Shown here: positions 11,574-25,056 of the stretch, one piece after another
Layout: each line of letters opens with the position of its first letter
Numbering within the stretch: position 1 is the first letter of the stretch
Assembly (NCBI RefSeq): GCF_052324685.1
Contig: NC_135223.1
Coordinates: 20,564,822 to 20,628,821 of the forward strand
From: Brachyhypopomus gauderio
Lineage: Eukaryota > Chordata > Actinopteri > Gymnotiformes > Hypopomidae
Direction: 5' to 3'
Length of the DNA: 64,000 nucleotides
Translations under genes and position numbers: made by a program
The notes under the pieces: generated by a model
Told to the model about the DNA's origin: nothing
The model's database searches: none
What the model saw: only the letters and a program-made list of their open reading frames with translations

Positions 11574-14500
11574 CATGGAGCCTTTGTGATAGGATGAGAA
11601 GCCCAGTGCCCAGATTCAGGGACGTTGAGAGGCAGGTGGCCAGCCTGCAACCTGTTCCGTGTGTACCTCCCTGTCATGACAGACAGAACACTATGTGGTT
11701 CATCCGGGATGCCTGTGGCATCGTGTGTGCGGTTATCACCTGGCTGCTCGTCATTTTTGCAGAATTCGTCGTGCTGTTTGTTATGCTACTTCCGTCGAAG
11801 AACCTCACCTACAGTATAATGAATGGCACCGTCTTCAACAGTCTGGCTTTCCTCGCCTTGGCCTCCCATTTCAGAGCCATGTGCACAGATCCGGTAGGTT
11901 GCCGTTCGGTCAAACCTATGAACAGATACACGATCGGCAGTCCTGTGTCAGAATTTAAAGCTGGAGTTCAAATTTCTTTCAGGGCGCCGTACCAAAAGGG
12001 AATGCCACAAAAGAATACATAGAGAGTCTCCAGCTGAAGCCAGGACAGGTGGTCTACAAATGTCCCAAGTGCTGCAGCATCAAACCAGACAGAGCTCACC
12101 ACTGCAGGTAAAAAAAAAAAAAGACCAACTCAAGATTAAGAGCTTTTATGTACGCTGGGCATCTGTACTGGAGCCATGGTGGTGCTGAATTAGAATACGT
12201 GATTTATGCTTAACTGTGTACTCTCAGAGCACCAACTTTATTAGTTGCATTTACAGTAACAGTTACAATAGACACCAGCACAACGTGCATCTGTTGATCA
12301 GCAGACAACATTAGTGGTTCTAGGGAATCAAACCCATGACCTTGGTGTTGTTAGGAGTTTCCACTGTGCTCTACCCGCTGAGCTGCAGTAGCGGGTAGTA
12401 ACACTCTCACAATTGTTGTAATGGTCGGTGAATAGTTTCTGACAACAAGTCCATTGTTGGCTGGGTATTTTCTTCTTGATCTAGCAGATGCATATGCACT
12501 GACGTCTAGAAGCTTAGCAACACTTCTGTGCATACCAGTGCAACGCTCACTACCATGTTACAAGCATGTCAGTGTGCATGTCAGTGTCACCCAGATAATG
12601 TCCAGCTAGCAGTTGTTTTACTGTCCGAAGATGTCTGTTGATGAGTGGTGAACTCTGTCCATGGCAATGGACAGGCTACAGTCTGTAACTGTGCGCTTAT
12701 ATAGTGTTTATATATGGTCATCGGGCTCAATAAATTCATGAGAAGTTTCTAGCCCCATGGTGAAGAAAGGCAGTTCATGCAGAGTAGGGTGATTTTTTGT
12801 GTAAAACTGTGTTACATAATGCACTCATACAATGCTTATCCAAAAAGCAGCAACACTAGAGCAGTGACACTCTTTATCTCTCTCTTCAATCCACACTCCC
12901 TTCATTTTATCAGCGTCTGCAAACGATGCATTCGGAAAATGGACCACCATTGCCCCTGGGTCAACAACTGCGTTGGCGAAAATAACCAGAAGTATTTTGT
13001 GCTCTTCACGGTATGTAACACACAGGAATACACAAAAATATTTACACACGGCTAATCAATAATTGTTAATAATTGTTATAGTACACTTTATTAAAAAATT
13101 ATGAAAATAATACGCTTTTAATTATCAATTAATAATAGTATTGATTAATTAATTAATGTATCTATTAATAATAGTAATATTGATTCGTTTGTCAGATTTA
13201 ACAAACTAATTCAAACATCTTAATAGAATCTAGTCTCCTTTGGCCCAGTTATTTATGCATCCTCATTATTTATGCATCTAGTTTCCATTAGCCCTGTTAC
13301 ATATGCATATTTGTGTGAAATATGAAAATTAGTATGTCTGTATAGATACCTGAAATGTGGGAAATATTTTTGTGTTAGTTTAGCTATTTTGAGAATTTGG
13401 AAATTAGAAAGATTAAAGACTAGCAAGACTAATCTCAGGCAGCGCCTAAGTTCTAAGATTAAGACTAAGTTCCTCTCCATTCCAGATGTACATTGCACTC
13501 ATATCTCTACATGCCTTGATCATGGTGGTCTTCCATTTTTTATTCTGCTTTGAAGATGACTGGATGAGTAAGTAAATACAGTAGTTTCTGGCTCTACATT
13601 AAATACTTCCTCAGGTGGAGTGACAGTGCCTTTTTGTAATTATTATAAATGTGCACCCCTGTGACGGAAAAGAGGGAAGCATTATGTTTTATAGTTACTA
13701 CTGTTCACGACCACTGTTGGTTTTATTACATGACATGAATGTGCTTGTGCCTCCATGGCTAGTTACTTAAGATGACTGACTTGAATTTGTTAAACACTGA
13801 ATGTCCCTGTCAGAATTGTCTCTTCTGCTTGATTGTATGCAGTGTGGGCAAAGTAATCGTACTGGCGAAGATAAAACAAACAGAACGTTTACTTGCACCA
13901 TGACACCATGACACCTTTTGTGACATAATGGCTCACAGTAATGGAACAAAGCCAACGGCACGCACACACACATTCATACACACACACATATATTCTACAT
14001 CTGTACTATCATCATTAATACCCTCTGTATACATCACATCCACACTGTATCTGTAGCTAAAAATTTGACGTAATGTAGCACCATTACAAAAAGAGTAGCG
14101 ATGGCATTCTCTTCTTAACCCTGTTCTGAGTCTTAAGTAGCATTTCCCCTCCCCAGAATGCAGTACTTTCTCACCTCCAGCAACTGTCATCCTCCTCATC
14201 CTCCTGTGCTTTGAGGGTCTCCTCTTCCTCATCTTCACCTCTGTGATGTTTGGCACCCAAGTCCATTCTATCTGTACAGATGAGACGGTAAGTGCCCTGA
14301 GCCCCTCCCCCTGAACCCCTCCCCCTGACCCCCTCCCCCTGAGCCCCCCCCCCCCCCCCCCCCCCCCTGCCCCTCATCCCAGTTCTGCCATAGAAGATTC
14401 CGTACGATTTGTGTCTGGGAGCAGACGTCATATGAATGAAATGTTTGAGGGAAGGTGTTGATTCAAGTATGGTAGTGTCTTTCATGTGCCACTACATATA

Positions 14501-15365
14501 TCATCAGTCACTCGCAGACATCATCTACATATGAACCCAGATCTCCTTTAAGTCAACATGGTAAAGCTTAGAACCGGGCCAGAATGTAAACGCAGGTTAT
14601 ACACTGAGACTAGTATAGTACTGATCCAGAATAAGCCCACACACTGCACCATTCCTTGGATGCTATTTTACTCTGCCTTCAAGTCACCTCAGAGGGCAAA
14701 CAGTGTAGCGAACATTACTGCAGTTGTCACTGGAGGATTACCCATTTATTTCTTGTTTCTTATTTTGGCAGATGTTTTTTTCCTCTCTCATGCAGATCTT
14801 TCTACAGATAGCCATCACTATCTGTTTCTGATAAATGTTCACAGACACAATTCTTTGAGAACATTTCCTCCAAAAAATCCCCATGTGTAAGCTAACATTC
14901 AAGTAATGTCTTTTTAAATTAGATAAGTCAATCTGTATTGAGTTTTCAACATGGATTGGCTGCCTTCTGTTCACTCCTAATGGACTTTCTCTTTCTCAAT
15001 CTATAGTAGTGTTTAACGGTTTAGTTTTGTTGGTCTAGGGTTTTAAAACGGTGTCTCTTTAGACATGATCCTCACATTGAGTGGCAGTCCCATTGTTCAT
15101 ATGTTCATGTAGCATGGAAACCTCAGTTCTTTAAAGCTCTTGAATGGAGCACGTTGGTTCTTTTTTACACACACACTCTGAAGTCTTGGTTGTCTCTTGT
15201 TTTTAGGGCATAGAGCAGTTGAAAAAGGAAGAGAGAAGATGGGCTAAAAAAACTAAATGGATGAACATGAAGGCGGTATTTGGACACCCCTTCTCAATAG
15301 CATGGTTTAGCCCGTTTTCTACACCTGACCATGGGAAAGCTGACCCCTACCAGTATGTGGTCTGA
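11574..15365 (+). CDS. zdhhc3: ZDHHC3-like (GODZ) Golgi DHHC palmitoyltransferase, short C-terminal form, complete
   Basis: Coding exons 11594-11893, 11983-12107, 12914-13010, 13486-13567, 14157-14287 and 15207-15365 (TGA 15363-15365). They total 894 nt, giving 297 aa. The exon holding the ATG starts at 11574. Hydrophobic helices lie at about residues 42-66 and 75-93 and two more follow the catalytic domain. The DHHC cysteine-rich domain is intact: zinc-type [15 protein letters not shown] then [18 protein letters not shown], with the catalytic Cys at about residue 155. The TTxE-type region after TM4 reads SICTDET. The family transfers palmitate to cysteines of neuronal receptors and other Golgi cargo. 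The end, DPYQYVV, matches the short ZDHHC3 form as I remember it, and distinguishes the gene from the paralogue ZDHHC7. A second terminal exon at 18054-18266 gives another C-terminus. Confidence 0.95.
11575..11589 (+). promoter_or_regulatory. Four-codon upstream ORF before the ZDHHC3 start
   Basis: ATG GAG CCT TTG TGA lies at the very start of the first coding exon, ending 4 nt before the ZDHHC3 ATG at 11594. If the exon boundary at 11574 is right, every transcript carries this uORF. Any effect on translation is inference. Confidence 0.5.
12230..12396 (-). repeat. tRNA-derived SINE copy in a ZDHHC3 intron
   Basis: Read on the minus strand, the segment has a tRNA-like head: A-box-like CAGCTCAGCGGGTAGAG, then B-box-like GGGTTTGATTCCC about 40 nt later. 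This is the pol III promoter layout of tRNA-derived SINEs. The body continues to lower coordinates. No intact tRNA cloverleaf is claimed. The left end is approximate. Confidence 0.6.
14295..14367 (+). repeat. C-rich simple repeat abutting the ZDHHC3 exon 5 donor
   Basis: Roughly 17-bp CCCCTGA-CCCCTCC units end in a run of about 20 C, starting only 8 nt after the donor of exon 14157-14287. The homopolymer length may be an assembly artefact. Confidence 0.9.
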
Positions 15366-15589
15366 GTTCAGGAATAATAGGCCCATTCTTTGTCCAGGTT
15401 TAAGACAAAGACTGAAAATCAGTGGACATGGTTAAAGACTAAAAACATCCTCCAGCATCCTCAAGCGTGATTGTAATCCTGACTTGAGCTGTGTGTATCT
15501 TGCATTACATGTACCAATAAGGCAAAATCGGCTTTGTTTCATTCTTGTGAGGAAAAGACAGAAAAGTGCAGAGTGTGTGACTGTGTGTG

Positions 15590-15630
<41 letters not shown>

Positions 15631-15812
15631 AAAGCTGTTACTCCACTATTAAATAACATGTACATGTAAATATCTATCCATATATCCAACATTTAGGTTA
15701 TGGTGAGTGTATTCTTTCTTTTTTCAGTCAATTTCCTGACAAGTACCAATTAAAATTGATGTACTGCTCAGCATTGTTACAAGTGAATATCCAATACACT
15801 TTTGCAAATAAA
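15366..15812 (+). other. 3' UTR of the short ZDHHC3 form
   Basis: AATAAA at 15807-15812 is a candidate polyadenylation signal about 440 nt after the TGA at 15363. Use of this signal would leave out the downstream terminal exon at 18054. Confidence 0.5.
15580..15628. repeat. (GT)n-(AC)n microsatellite
   Basis: TG dinucleotides switch through TATA into about 18 AC dinucleotides, in the 3' UTR of the short ZDHHC3 form. The switch makes a potential hairpin. Confidence 0.95.
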
Positions 15813-16239
15813 AGTAAACTGGCTCATGCTATTTGCAGTATTGCAGGAGCATTTGGAATCAAACATGCAGTAACTGATAGTAAAATATTTGGTGCAAGCC
15901 AATTTCAACCATTCAGTGTATCAGTATAATTCTGTATGACACAACTGGCAAAAGAACATGGTTCATTTTGACCCATCTGAAACAATTCTCTCAAAATTAA
16001 TACTTTATTGATGTAAACATGTAAATAAAAAATATATATATTGTTTTTAACCATTTACTACACATATGGTATATGTGGTTTATTAAAATACATTATATAC
16101 TTGGTAACATAAGGGAGGGTGTACAAAATAAAATGTATTTTGACATTGTTTTAATTTATTGTTGGGAACCCTGAAGACAGAGACCACACATTACCTGCCC
16201 TGCTATGAGTGAGAAACTTATAATTGTTTGACACATGGG

Positions 16240-16460
16240 TATTGGTTCAGTCAACCAAATTTTATTTATATAGCGCTTTTCACAACAGTTGTTGTCACAA
16301 AGCAGCTTTACAAGTGTCCGAGTCCAAGCCCCCAGTGAACAAGCCAAGGGCGACAGTGGCAAGGAAAAACTCCCTAAGAGCATGAGGAAGAAACCTTGAG
16401 AGGAACCAAGACTCAGGGGGGGAAACCATCCTCCTCTGGCCGACGCCGGTCACCAAACTG
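16240..16460 (+). repeat. Interspersed teleost repeat, class uncertain
   Basis: The block runs from TTTATATAGCGCTTTTCACA through AAGGAAAAACTCCCT to GAAACCTTGAGAGGAACCAA. I recognise this conserved wording from many teleost introns and 3' UTRs but cannot name the family with confidence. It lies between the two alternative last exons of ZDHHC3. No other gene-like signal was seen in 16460-18050. Confidence 0.55.
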
Positions 16461-18053
16461 ACTGGTTCTAAACTGAAATAGTTCCTTTGTCAGGTTTATT
16501 ATCCTGTACATCAATACATCTTGACTGTTTCATAAATGTGATGAATGCCATTTTCAGATTTGGGCTTACTTTCAATGGGGGTTGCTTTATTTTGAATAAG
16601 CCAATAGTACCCCCAATTTTAAGTAGCCTGTTCAATACATTTGCAAGAATAAAATGAACCTTTGTTACATTAGGGTTCACAACTCAATATTCAAAACATA
16701 GCTAGATTTCTGCATGAATTACTTAATTTTCAAATATATCACAATAATAGCCAATCAGTCTGCTTAAACTAATAACCAAACTATTGTGCATCATCTTGTC
16801 AATTCAGAAAGCCTATCATAAAAGAAAATAAATAACAATGAACTAAGGAGGAGTGGTCAAACACTTTTGCAGGTCAGGCCAACAGGAAATATTTGGAAGA
16901 TTATTGTGCTTAAAGAAGTCTATACGAGTTTAATTGTTTATATGTTCAAACAATGGATTCAGTATTGAAAATATTAACACATTAAAACATTGACAGTTGT
17001 CAATTATTAGTTAAAGCAAATTGAACTTGCCTATTATTTGATTTAGCTGAAAATAACATATTTCTATGAGTAATTTATGCTAAAATTCAGGTTATTCCTC
17101 ACAATAACCTATGTATTCACATATATTCTCCACAATTTTCTTGCAACTGTATATGTGAATGGTATTTGTATGACCAACAGAAAATTAAGAATTTTAAACA
17201 CTAATCAGTCTTTGAACTGCTTTAAATGTAACTCGAATCACTTTGAGTTGGACTAAGGTCTCCACTGGGGTTTTTGGAACATTTTCCAGATGAATGTTTA
17301 CTAAAGTGATGGTGTTCTGCACTTCTTTATCTTAATATACTCCCTGAACTTGCTGAAAGAATTCAAGATTCTAATGTTTCACGTCACTTGCTGACTGTCT
17401 CCATCACTTCTCTCCCTAAGTCTTAGTAACCAGATATATCTGTTCTTTTCTTCTCTACTGTGTTTAACTCTTATTTTATGCTTACCTCTGTTTGTGGTTA
17501 AAAAGTAAAAAAGAAAAAACAAATGTAACATTAATATGCCATCTTGAACTAAGCTTGATGTCGCTCTGATTGGTGTGAGATAGAGGTAAGCCTTGACCAC
17601 TCCTGATTTAAAACAAAAAGGCTTTTCCCCTGCAGCTGTTAAATTTGGTCTGAGTGCATGATATGCAGATGTTGGCATTGAAAAAGCTCTAGACATTTTT
17701 TTTTTCATTTTATTGCAGACTGCACATTAGAAGTGTTTAAAGCATGCTGCATGGGCATTTTATTCGTCTGTATGGTGGCACACGAGCCATTTTCTTCCAT
17801 CGGATTAGGCCCGCCACACTCACCAGGGCAGCTGCACGCAGCCCATGCATGCGAGTGCAAAGTCGTTCATTTACTCCCCATTTTCCACTTTACTCAGTTT
17901 GTAGCAATGCTGTGCTTTCTTTATTTTTTCCATTGAGTTCAAAGGAATTTCAGTTGGTAATGTGTCTGTTCTTCCATTATTCGTGGAACGTGATACGTAG
18001 AATCACTACGTGTTCTCTAGTTTTAACATGATCTCGTTGATTTCTCTTTTTAG

Positions 18054-18266
18054 GGTATTGAAAAGCTAAAAGGAGAAACTCCAAGGTGGGAGAAGACTCC
18101 GTGCTGGGAAGGCATGAGGGTAGCATTTGGTGGTCCTCTGTCTCTGGCCTGGCTCAGCCCCTTCACAGACCTCTCATGCAGAAAAGACGATACAACAAGC
18201 ATCCCTGAAGCTCCTCAGGGTGAAATCATAGAGGAGGATGTCATTGAAATTCCTTTACGGCACTAA
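18054..18266 (+). CDS. zdhhc3: Alternative last coding exon of ZDHHC3 (long C-terminal form)
   Basis: A pyrimidine-rich acceptor (TTTCTCTTTTTAG, ending 18053) precedes an open exon of 71 codons ending in TAA at 18264-18266. Its first residues GIEKLKGETPRWEK parallel [14 protein letters not shown] of the other last exon (15207-15365). Both continue with a Trp/Met-rich stretch, FGxP, and a W.SPF motif, so the two exons are homologous alternatives. It joins exon 14157-14287 in frame and would give a 315-aa protein with an acidic tail ending IEIPLRH. The paralogous exons probably arose by tandem duplication. Candidate poly(A) signal: AATAAA 19088-19093. Confidence 0.85.
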   Translation, partial: GIEKLKGETPRWEKTPCWEGMRVAFGGPLSLAWLSPFTDLSCRKDDTTSIPEAPQGEIIEEDVIEIPLRH

Positions 18267-19700
18267 TACCAAAGTCCACTATGCCACCACTGGAAGAACT
18301 GAAATACAATGCAAACATCCATAGGTTCATGCAGGCTAGCAGTTTTTGAGAGCTGGGTTTTGTAGGATTTTGATTTACTCAAATTTCAAGTCTTGGGAAA
18401 GTCATGGTCATTTTTACTGGCCAATTGCCTTGACTGAAGGTCTGTTAAATTTCTTTTGGGACTGGTTTGGGCAGTGACCTGAGAAATGGATAAAGCTATA
18501 CCGCTTTGATGTATTGGTGTGCATTATCCAATCAGTAATGGTAACTTTTGTTGAGTTATATTAGTACTGAAGACATGATGGTTATATGGTCTCAAAAACC
18601 AATAGCTTGGTCAGAAATCAGAACAAAAAAACATTAGTACCCTTTTTCTAGTGATTTTAACCACCTTAACTGGACAGCTTAATGTTAAAGTAAAAATGGA
18701 GTACTTGTAATGAGCTTACAAAAATAGCTCATTTAAAACAAATTTTTATGACCTTTTTAAAACAAAAATTTAAAACAAAAATACATCTTGGTTGCAATCT
18801 TAACAAATCTAGACTTATGTTCTCTGTAATGTTAATGAACAAAATTTGGCTAAACTTAAATACTGTATTCAATTATCAGTGCCTTAAAAACATTCTCAAC
18901 CAAAATTCCCCATTTATGTCCCTTTTTAAAGCCAATGTCATCTCACCAGAATAATAAAGGACAGTTTTTCTCTTGCATGTGGATCCCAGAGCTAGGACAT
19001 GTTCAGGGCGACAGAAATAGTATGTGGATTACATAACAGCAGAGGGCTTTCTTAATTTTAACAAATACATTTGTGTGATAACTACTGAATAAATGTACAT
19101 TTTATTCCAGATGCTATATGTTAGTGTTACTTATGGAACAGTAAAGCTGCGCCATCTATATATTTTCACAGAAAGCTATACATTACTACTTAAAGGTTAC
19201 TTAAATGGTTTATGGACATTATCGTCTCATAAATTCACATAAGCCTACAAAGTTTGAGGTGTATCATCTTCCATGTTGTGAAATTGCATTTCTTTGATGA
19301 TATAACTGCATATTATTTCAAAACTTAAATTATTTTACACTCGTTTTTGTATAGTCACCCAATGTAAACAGGTTACCTTTTAATAAATAGTGATTTTGGT
19401 TTCAAATGAGTGTGCCAAATCAAGCTTTGTTTCTAAATCCTAAATTCACTCAAACATTCATGAGGCTTTTAAAGGGGTCTTTGATTTGGGTGTCTAAAGC
19501 ATGTTTTTATACTTATGCAAACCATGGTTGAGAATTCACAATTAAACCTTAATAGTATGCCAACATTCAGCATGGGAATGACTGGTGCTGACAGTTTTAT
19601 AAAATGTTTCTGTTCTGAGGGTGCATGGTAAACAGCTGTATACCATATAATGACAGAGGTTCACAATATGATACAAGTTCTCTAGATAATAACCCAATCT
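18267..19700 (+). other. 3' UTR of the long ZDHHC3 form and convergent gap to TMEM42
   Basis: AT-rich and without recognisable exons. AATAAA motifs at 19088-19093 and about 19382 can end the plus-strand transcript. TTTATT at 19702-19707 can end the convergent minus-strand TMEM42 transcript, so the two 3' ends are close. Confidence 0.45.
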
Positions 19701-20326
19701 TTTTATTCCATTAAAAACATCAAAGCGTTGTCTGCTCTCCCATGTTACAAGTTGTGTGTACAAGTACTCAGTGACATTATTTTATCAGTAACGCTTTACA
19801 TAAAGGCTCCCTTAACTAATAGCATTTACAGCATTATTTGACATTAACAAATAAGTGATTTTAACAATATAATTGAAATCATCTGCACATTGCAGTTTCA
19901 TGGAACATAGTGTTTTCTTTCCTTTTCCAAGCTTCCATGAGCTCTTCACTCTTCATTTTTTATCCCAGGTTGTGCAGAAGAGTTGTATTACACAGGTAAT
20001 TACTTAACATTAATTACTTACTCTTAATCAAATTTGTTAATTACTTTAATGGGATATTGCTTAACTAAGGTAAAGGGAATCTTAACATAAAGTGTTGCCC
20101 ATTTCTCTGTACCCATCGTAATATTTAACAAACTACCAAAATAACTAAAAACTCAAGTAATAGGTGCTCAGGCTTGTTATTTGATATTGTCTATGCTGCT
20201 GATGAAAACATTGGTCCAGTGTTGGTATGCAAGCTGTACCAAGTGCAGGGAGCAGATTCATTGAATCTCCTGTTTGCATTACATTTACACTTTAGCAGGG
20301 AGGTTTTCTCCATATCATCCAATAGC

Positions 20327-20939
20327 TCATTCACTTTTTTTCACATGGATTCTTTGGTCTGGGGAAGATGATGCGTGCAAGATGAAGAGTCCCAGCAAAG
20401 TAAAGATGATGCCGACCCACCATAACAAGGCATGGCTTTCCCCAAATATGACGTATCCAAAGAATGCCTATAAAAGTGGAAAATGATCCATCAACATTAT
20501 AACGTTTATATCATATTGTTAAATTCTGGTCTATTTCTAAAGCCAAAAATCCTAGCACGAAAGTGTTTATTCTAGAATGCATTAACATAAATGTGCTTTC
20601 TTTGCATTTTTATGTGCATTTTCCTGTGTTAGTACTGAGCCTCACAGAGAGTATGAAGTTGGAAGCCGTAGTGGTCACTGTAGCCTGGGCAGAGGAAGAA
20701 GAGTGCCGGAGAGCTTTAGCAAAGAATGTCCACATCACAGCGTTGCAAATAAACAGCAGGAGTCCACACAGCAGTCTCAGGGGAATGTGTAGCTGTGGAT
20801 AACATCAGCATTAACTGCTGTTGCCAAATGTTAACATTAACATACATATGTATGTATGTATATGTATGTATGTATGTGTATGTGTGTGTGTGTGTGTGTA
20901 CATATATATGTACACACAATATATACATACATACACTTT

Positions 20940-20971
<32 letters not shown>

Positions 20972-21277
20972 TATAGCTTGTGGGCAAAGTTCATTTGGTA
21001 TTAACACTGGCTCCAGCAGTGATGCACTACAACTTGACATGTGGTTGGATAAAGTCAGCTACCTAGCAATAAAACCACAGAGAAGCTGCAGATTCACCCA
21101 TTCACAAGACGTGGTGTCCGGTTCTGGGTTCAGAACCAGTTCCTCGGTGTTCCACCATCTCACACCAGTCTCACACAACCCTCTCATGTAACTGGCACCA
21201 AGTGACAGCTTGGCAGAGGAGGACGCCACGGCTCCGAGAAACCCTGCTAGCAAAGCGTACATAATCCCAGGTAACAT
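20327..21277 (-). CDS. tmem42: TMEM42, small EamA/drug-metabolite-transporter-like membrane protein, complete
   Basis: Three minus-strand exons: 21098-21277 (ATG 21275-21277), 20646-20792 and 20327-20467 (TGA 20327-20329). They total 468 nt, giving 155 aa; human is 159. All joints are GT-AG and phase 0. The first exon donor is GTGAAT after codon 60; reading through it gives a false longer frame. Hydrophobic helices are visible at about residues 3-20, 64-85, 108-118 and 122-142, with motifs AGFLGAVASSSAKLSLG, LLCGLLLFICNAVMWTFFAK, SSSSAQATVTTTASNF and FFGYVIFGE. The membrane role is clear; no substrate is known to me. Expected neighbours ZDHHC3 and KIAA1143 flank it. The sequence 20326-19707 is its likely 3' UTR. 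Confidence 0.95.
20842..20972. repeat. TATG/TG then ATT microsatellite cluster in TMEM42 intron 1
   Basis: (TATG)n, (TG)n and palindromic ACATATATATGT-like sequence at 20842-20930, followed by about ten ATT triplets at 20940-20972. The open frames across it are low-complexity artefacts. Confidence 0.9.
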
Positions 21278-22576
<1,299 letters not shown>

Positions 22577-23176
22577 AATATTCAGTCTTTCACGAAGCAG
22601 CTGGAGTGGACCTCGGTCAAGAGTCTTAGAAGTATCACAACATTAACACCATATTACAGCAGATAAAATATTATTGATAGATCTCAGATGTTATCTTGAG
22701 GTTATGCTTTGGACAAATTCAAAACATCAACCATGAAGGCCCTTTTCTTTCACAATTACGGAGGGTGATTATAAGGACTTTTTATTTAAGCTATTGAGTT
22801 TTTGTATGTTTATAGATTTTTATCCAGTTTTAATTATGGGTACAATCTTCTGCATTGTGTGTGTTGTATACTTAATTATATCTTTGATAATTGACTTGGT
22901 AATTAATATCATTTCCAGATACTGTTTCAAAACATGCATGGGATTGGTTTATATTTTTTCACAACGGAATGGATAACATTCATAAAATTCTTAAGACTGG
23001 CCACAATATATCAAATGTATTGTATGGAGAAAGGATTGAAATAGTAAAATTATTCTGCTAAAAGCATATGTACATTTAAGTATTAGCTTCTATAAAGGGA
23101 GCTGTGGGCTTTTACTGAATGTATTTTTTTTCTCAAGTTGTCACTGTAATTGTTTTTATTTTTAGTCAAGATTAAA
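22577..23176 (+). other. KIAA1143 3' UTR
   Basis: AT-rich, without exon signals. ATTAAA at 23171-23176 is a candidate poly(A) signal. Confidence 0.45.
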
Positions 23177-23929
23177 AATGGATATTTCATGTTCTCAATC
23201 TTCAAACATGGTCTTGTGTGGGACACATTTGACTATCTTTTTACATTTCGTGTAAATAGTTTTTGTAATTAGTGGGTCTTATTACTACATGCAACATCAT
23301 AATGCCTTTTCTAGGTAAACATTTGAACTAGACCACACTGATAACTGATGTTTAATCTCCCAAGCATCACTTATCTCACTTTTTATCTACACTAATGATA
23401 ATGACCTTTTTAGAGCATCCAATTTTTCCAGAAGTGGCAGTAAAGATGGTCTAAAGCAATATAAAAGGCAAATACAAAATTGCATTACATCTGTCCTTAA
23501 TCACACAGGCAACATGGAGGTGAGTCACTAGTGTGAGGTTTTATAACTGAGAATATCTAGCTCTGGCACTACAGAAAGGGAAGAGTACAGTTGTGCCTGT
23601 AATCTGTTCTGACAACTTAGTGGTCCATTGTTACTCAAATTAGAGAAAACTTAACAGATTAAAGAAAAGATCACACTACAGATTTTATAAATGAAAGCAC
23701 ACAGCAAAAATAATAAACAGGGAAAAGTGTATAAAAAGACGCAGAAAACCAACACCAAAAATACAGATAGAAATACAATCAACTTTGTCAAAGGAAAATG
23801 TAGGAAAGGAAAAAAGGAAAACTTTTTCTAGGTTGTCAATATGTACAATGCTTTTTGAAAAATCTTGGAATATGGAATATTATTTTGCCTTCAGTTTTAG
23901 GATCAGTTGCACTTTGATCTTTATTAGCT

Positions 23930-25056
23930 TGTAACTGGTTTTCAATATAGAGAAGCACAACTAAATTCCCTTTATAAAAGATTATTTAAATAATGCATAA
24001 AAGGCAAAGTAACTAAGTAAATAAGGCCCTTCCTGTTGAACAGAGGGTGCTGTACACTGGCCCAAGGAAGGCATCTTGTATGTTATTGAGAAAATGTTAT
24101 GTTTCCTGTATGTGACCCTCTCAACCCATAATAGAAAATTGGAAAGAAAAAAAACATGTAGCAGTGAATCTAGCACCACTGGGGGGGGGGGGGGGGGGTC
24201 GTCATTAAGACACTACAAGCACTCCCATCATGACCTTTTAAACACAAGAATGCAATTAATGAATGTGCGTTACAGCTCTTAAAATGTATCAAAAAGGTTA
24301 AAAAAATGTACTATGACATAAGTGTTACAATGCTGGATCCACTGTGATTTCAAAGCAAAGTGAAATAAGCATTTGTATTAAACCTGTCTATCAAAGAATT
24401 TGCCCGGAAAGGAGGAAAATACTGGTCCCCAAAGGTTATTTAGTTTAGTGTAAATTGTTATTACCAGTGAGCACACAAGCACCAGTTCCATTAAAATGGT
24501 CCCTTTATCTGCCTTTTGTAGTACTTGTGAAATGTGGGACATTCACTGGTCCCCATTAGGCAGCTTGAAGTCATTAGATGATGTACTTAAAAACTGACAA
24601 TGTCAGTGTTAAAGTAAAAGGAATTGTTTTTAATTAACCTTTTCCCATATTTTAGATATAGTAGTTATGAATCCTCCACAAGAGGGCAGTCAACGTAGAG
24701 AATAGTTTTAAAATGCAATAACGTTACAGATGTAGATATCACATTTGGCTTCATAATTTATCCAAAAGATATATCTGTATTCTTCATATCTTTAGGGAAC
24801 TTGATAAAGATAATGCTGAAACAAAAACCATCCATACAGCCACTCCCAAACCCGTTTGAAATTTGACCCTGAGAGTGGCCCCAAGCCAGATCAGGAGTAA
24901 CACTGGGCCGAACTAAACACTAAAGGCTGGAGAACTGGTTAAAACCCAGCTGTGCATGAAACACTGAGTGAAACAGACACAGCTACCCATAAGTTGAAAG
25001 TCAGAGGCTCTTGTGCTTGCAGAAGGTTTTTATGAATGCAAGCGAGCGCAGGACTC
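23930..25056 (-). other. GPD1L 3' UTR
   Basis: Non-coding sequence downstream of the GPD1L stop on the minus strand. A minus-strand AATAAA (plus-strand TTTATT 23930-23935) is the candidate poly(A) signal. A run of 18 G interrupts it at 24181-24198. The interval 23177-23930 shows nothing recognisable. Confidence 0.45.

Noticed and set aside
21059-21097. Extension of TMEM42 exon 1 to a 72-aa product
   Set aside because: The extra residues come from reading past the GTGAAT donor; splicing to 20792 restores the conserved family sequence.
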